From Caldilineaceae bacterium (lineage in GTDB: Bacteria > Chloroflexota > Anaerolineae > Caldilineales > Caldilineaceae): 64,000 nt of DNA. The notes under the pieces were generated by a model. The model was not told the origin of the DNA and ran no database searches. It saw only the letters and a program-made list of their open reading frames with translations. Shown piece after piece: positions 61,877-64,000 of this stretch. The DNA lies in contig JADLDO010000028.1 of NCBI GenBank assembly GCA_020846635.1, positions 186,001 through 250,000 of the forward strand, written 5' to 3'. The stretch's first letter is position 1. Each line of letters opens with the position of its first letter. A program made the translations under genes and the position numbers.

Positions 61877-62794
61877 TCAATTGCCCTCCTCGTAAAAGAC
61901 CCAGACCTTTTGCAGATAGAAATTCACCAGAGTCAACCCGACGATGATCACAAAGAGGATGTAGGCCACTGCTGAAGCCAGCCCCATTCGCTGGTATTCA
62001 AACGCCTGCCGGTAGAGGAGCATCACTACCGTCAATGTAGAGTTGACTGGCCCTCCATCCGTCAGCACATAGGGAGCCGTAAAGACCTGGAAGGCCCCTA
62101 TGACCGACAAGACGAGCACGAAAAAGGTAACAGGGGAGAGCAGCGGCAAGGTGATGTGCCGAAACTGCTGTATGCCATCTGCGCCATCAATGGCCGCCGC
62201 CTCATAGAAGTCAGGCGAGATGCTTTGTAGCCCCGCCAAAAAGATCACGATATCATAGCCAAGCCCATGCCAGATCGACATGATGATCACCGCCATCATG
62301 GACCATTGCGAGTCGCCCAACCAGGCGGGGCCATCAATGCCCACCAGCCCTAGCAAGTAGTTCAGGATGCCAAAGTTGGGTTCATAGATCCATCCCCAGA
62401 GGATTGCCACGGAGACGCCAGGAGCCACGACCGGAATGAAGTAGATGTTGCGATAGAGCGATTGTCCCCGGATCTTCTGGTTGAGCAACACGGCAAAGAT
62501 CAAGGCCAATGCTAATCCCGGCAAGACCGTACCCAGCGTATAGGCAAAGGTGTTGGTGAGGGCTACGGGAAAGAGACGGTCGGACGTGACGAGGTCGGTA
62601 AAGTTGCGCCACCCCACCCAGCGCATTGGCGTCAGCAAATTCCATTCGGTGAAGCTGACATAGAGTGAAAAGAGCGTTGGATATAGCTGGAAGATCAGCA
62701 TACCGAGAAGCACCGGCATCACAAACAGCCAAGCCAGTCGCTCTTCAACCCGTCGCATTCTGGTGATTGAGGAACCCTTCGTTGCCATCTGCAC
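61877..62794 (-). CDS. Carbohydrate ABC transporter permease (MalF-like), second importer
   Basis: A 305-residue membrane protein beginning ATKGSSITRMRRVEERLAW, then a first helix LFVMPVLLGMLIFQLYPTLF. The EAA loop is YEAAAIDGADGIQQFRHITLP, and six helices are predicted. It is partner to the product at 60958, both downstream of the SBP gene. It starts at 62794 after a repeat-rich 195-base gap. Confidence 0.92.
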   Translation of the reverse strand: MQMATKGSSITRMRRVEERLAWLFVMPVLLGMLIFQLYPTLFSLYVSFTEWNLLTPMRWVGWRNFTDLVTSDRLFPVALTNTFAYTLGTVLPGLALALIFAVLLNQKIRGQSLYRNIYFIPVVAPGVSVAILWGWIYEPNFGILNYLLGLVGIDGPAWLGDSQWSMMAVIIMSIWHGLGYDIVIFLAGLQSISPDFYEAAAIDGADGIQQFRHITLPLLSPVTFFVLVLSVIGAFQVFTAPYVLTDGGPVNSTLTVVMLLYRQAFEYQRMGLASAVAYILFVIIVGLTLVNFYLQKVWVFYEEGN

Positions 62795-62941
62795 CTGCTT
62801 ACTTTTATGTGTAGTCTAAAACTAATATGCTCTCGCTGTAGAAGGGAACCCCACCCGCATCCAGGGACCCCACCCGCGCCCAAAGGGCTCCCGCTCCCCA
62901 AACAGGGAGGGAACAGTGGTTTCGTGGACGACGATCCGGCT

Positions 62942-62962
62942 CCCTCCCCAAGCTGGGGAGGG
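62942..62962. repeat. Palindromic hairpin in repeat-rich gap of the second importer
   Basis: CCCTCCCCA (62942-62950) pairs with TGGGGAGGG (62954-62962) across AGC. Upstream in the same 62795-62989 gap are two ACCCCACCCGC direct repeats and further CCCC/GGGG stretches. The gap separates the SBP gene from the permease genes on the minus strand, like the hairpin at 51072. No ORF is seen. Confidence 0.5.
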
Positions 62963-62989
62963 CTGGGGTGGGGTTCTTCTCCATCCGGT

Positions 62990-64000
62990 CTACGCCTCAA
63001 AGCGCTCCCAGGCACGCTCTAGCTCTTGGTTCAACACATCGTGCGCTTCGAGCATCACAGGCTCAAGTTCTTCGCCTTCCACCAACGCACGCTGGATGAT
63101 GGGCCAGACAGTGTCCCAAATGACCGCTTCGTCGTAGAAGGTTGTGCCTACCTTGCGTGAATCTTCAACCACATTCTGGAGCGCCTTGCCCAGATTATCC
63201 GGGGGCGTTTGGGCATACCAGGCTTCAGCAGGCCCAGGGATGCAGGGCGGTACCAAGTAGTTCAGTTTAGAGAAAGTCTCCTGGCCTTCTCTACTTGCCA
63301 AAAATGAGATGAGTTCCCATCCGAGGTCCGCATTGGTGCTCTGTTTGTAAAGCGACCATCCATCCGACTCCAGGCTGGTGGTACGCTTTCCGGTCTGGGG
63401 ATGTTTGGGGAACATCGCCACATCCCACCCAAATTCAGTGATGGTCACCAAATCGGCAATCCACCAGACGCCATCAAAGTACATCGCTGTGCGACCAGAG
63501 AGGAAAGGATGGCTTGCTTCGCCCCCTTCTTTGGCGGCGACCCCATGCGTAAATTTCAAATCCCAGGCCCATTGATAGGCGCTCATCGTGGCTTCGGAAT
63601 CCAGCATAGATGCACGGAAATCGGGCGATAGATTCTCGCCGCCTGCAGCATAGACTAGATGCCCCTTCATCAGATTTAGCCCGCCCAGATCGACCCCCCA
63701 CCGGTCGGTATCCGCGTTGGTCATGGCTTGGGCTGCCGTCACCAGATCATCCCATGTCCAATCGTCCGTCGGATAGGCAACACCTGCTTCGTCAAAGAGG
63801 TTTTTGTTATAGACAAAAATATAGCCCTGGGCGTCGGCGGGCAGGCCATACATGGTTCCCCCTTCGCCGCCGCTGTCAAACTCACCTTCGACCCAGCGAT
63901 ACTGTGCCAACGCTTCCGGGAACATCTGCTCCAAATCAAAGCCGTCGCGGTCAATGAACTCATCCAGTGGCTGCAACACGCCATTCTTGGCATAGGAAAC
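62990..64000 (-). CDS. Extracellular sugar-binding protein of second importer (partial, N terminus beyond right edge)
   Basis: The last 337 codons before the stop at 62990 are in the window and the frame is open through base 64000, so the signal and first lobe are missing. Family 1 SBP features are GLPADAQGYIFVYNKNLFDEAG, YPTDDWTWDDLVTAAQAM, MYFDGVWWIADL, and KQSTNADLGWELISFLASREGQETF. An initiation codon inside the window at 63979 is not credible because coding continues upstream. It serves the two permeases that follow. It is a different subgroup from the SBPs at 51138 and 53983. Confidence 0.9.
   Translation of the reverse strand, partial: VSYAKNGVLQPLDEFIDRDGFDLEQMFPEALAQYRWVEGEFDSGGEGGTMYGLPADAQGYIFVYNKNLFDEAGVAYPTDDWTWDDLVTAAQAMTNADTDRWGVDLGGLNLMKGHLVYAAGGENLSPDFRASMLDSEATMSAYQWAWDLKFTHGVAAKEGGEASHPFLSGRTAMYFDGVWWIADLVTITEFGWDVAMFPKHPQTGKRTTSLESDGWSLYKQSTNADLGWELISFLASREGQETFSKLNYLVPPCIPGPAEAWYAQTPPDNLGKALQNVVEDSRKVGTTFYDEAVIWDTVWPIIQRALVEGEELEPVMLEAHDVLNQELERAWERFEA

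Overview
The window is bacterial chromosome, G+C-rich and densely coded. Gene content points to Chloroflexota, most likely the Anaerolineae/Caldilineae side. This is inferred from many lipobox or Tat-type extracytoplasmic proteins with Pro/Thr-rich linkers, a sortase, several sugar ABC importers with large dehydrogenase sets, a YfhO protein fused to a flippase, and dispersed hairpin repeats. No rRNA, tRNA, CRISPR array, insertion sequence or prophage was seen.

Layout. (1) 1-4.5 kb, minus strand: polyprenol-phosphate glycosyltransferase followed by a giant YfhO-flippase fusion cut by the left edge. (2) 4.7-9.5 kb: alpha/beta hydrolase, NTF2-like protein, and a truncated ClpC-like protein whose ATPase motifs are all damaged; then, on the minus strand, a YgeW-like carbamoyltransferase with a sulfite-oxidase-fold molybdoprotein. 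(3) 9.8-23.4 kb, mostly plus strand: a catabolic and uptake region with MaoC hydratase, M20 hydrolase, amidohydrolase, Rieske ferredoxin, a DapA-family lyase, FAD oxidase, VOC protein, deaminase, a luciferase-like flavoenzyme, and a split SsuA/SsuC/SsuB-type ABC importer. (4) 23.4-30.6 kb: housekeeping and envelope genes, including a membrane-anchored Cas4-like nuclease, phosphoesterase, LysM lipoprotein, sortase, proB, a fused ECF ATPase with EcfT, and rimI. (5) 30.6-31.9 kb: one A+T-rich gene with a TIGR02391/HEPN-like signature, looking acquired. (6) 32-39.4 kb: a TetR-controlled MFS exporter unit with a perfect 32-bp operator on a consensus promoter, then aldehyde dehydrogenase, modA, a short molybdoprotein and a PadR regulator. 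(7) 39.4-42.9 kb, minus strand: beta-lactamase-fold lipoprotein, PrcB-like lipoprotein and a VapBC-like pair.

(8) 43-64 kb, minus strand: a very long carbohydrate-related array read leftward. It holds a sugar importer (SBP, two permeases), a DegT-type aminotransferase, Gfo/Idh dehydrogenases, two large Eis-like acetyltransferases each tightly coupled to a neighbour, a GntR regulator, duplicated SBPs, a second pair of permeases, polysaccharide deacetylase, a third Gfo/Idh, amidohydrolase, zinc alcohol dehydrogenase, enolase-superfamily enzyme and an RraA-type aldolase. Many genes overlap by 1-23 bases, so translational coupling is likely. The set looks like uptake plus oxidation/transamination/acetylation of an unusual (amino)sugar or sugar acid, but the substrate is not visible from sequence.

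The most notable items are the pseudo-ATPase ClpC relative, the low-GC HEPN-like gene, the YfhO-flippase fusion, the SBP-acetyltransferase duplication and the solo membrane Cas4-like nuclease.
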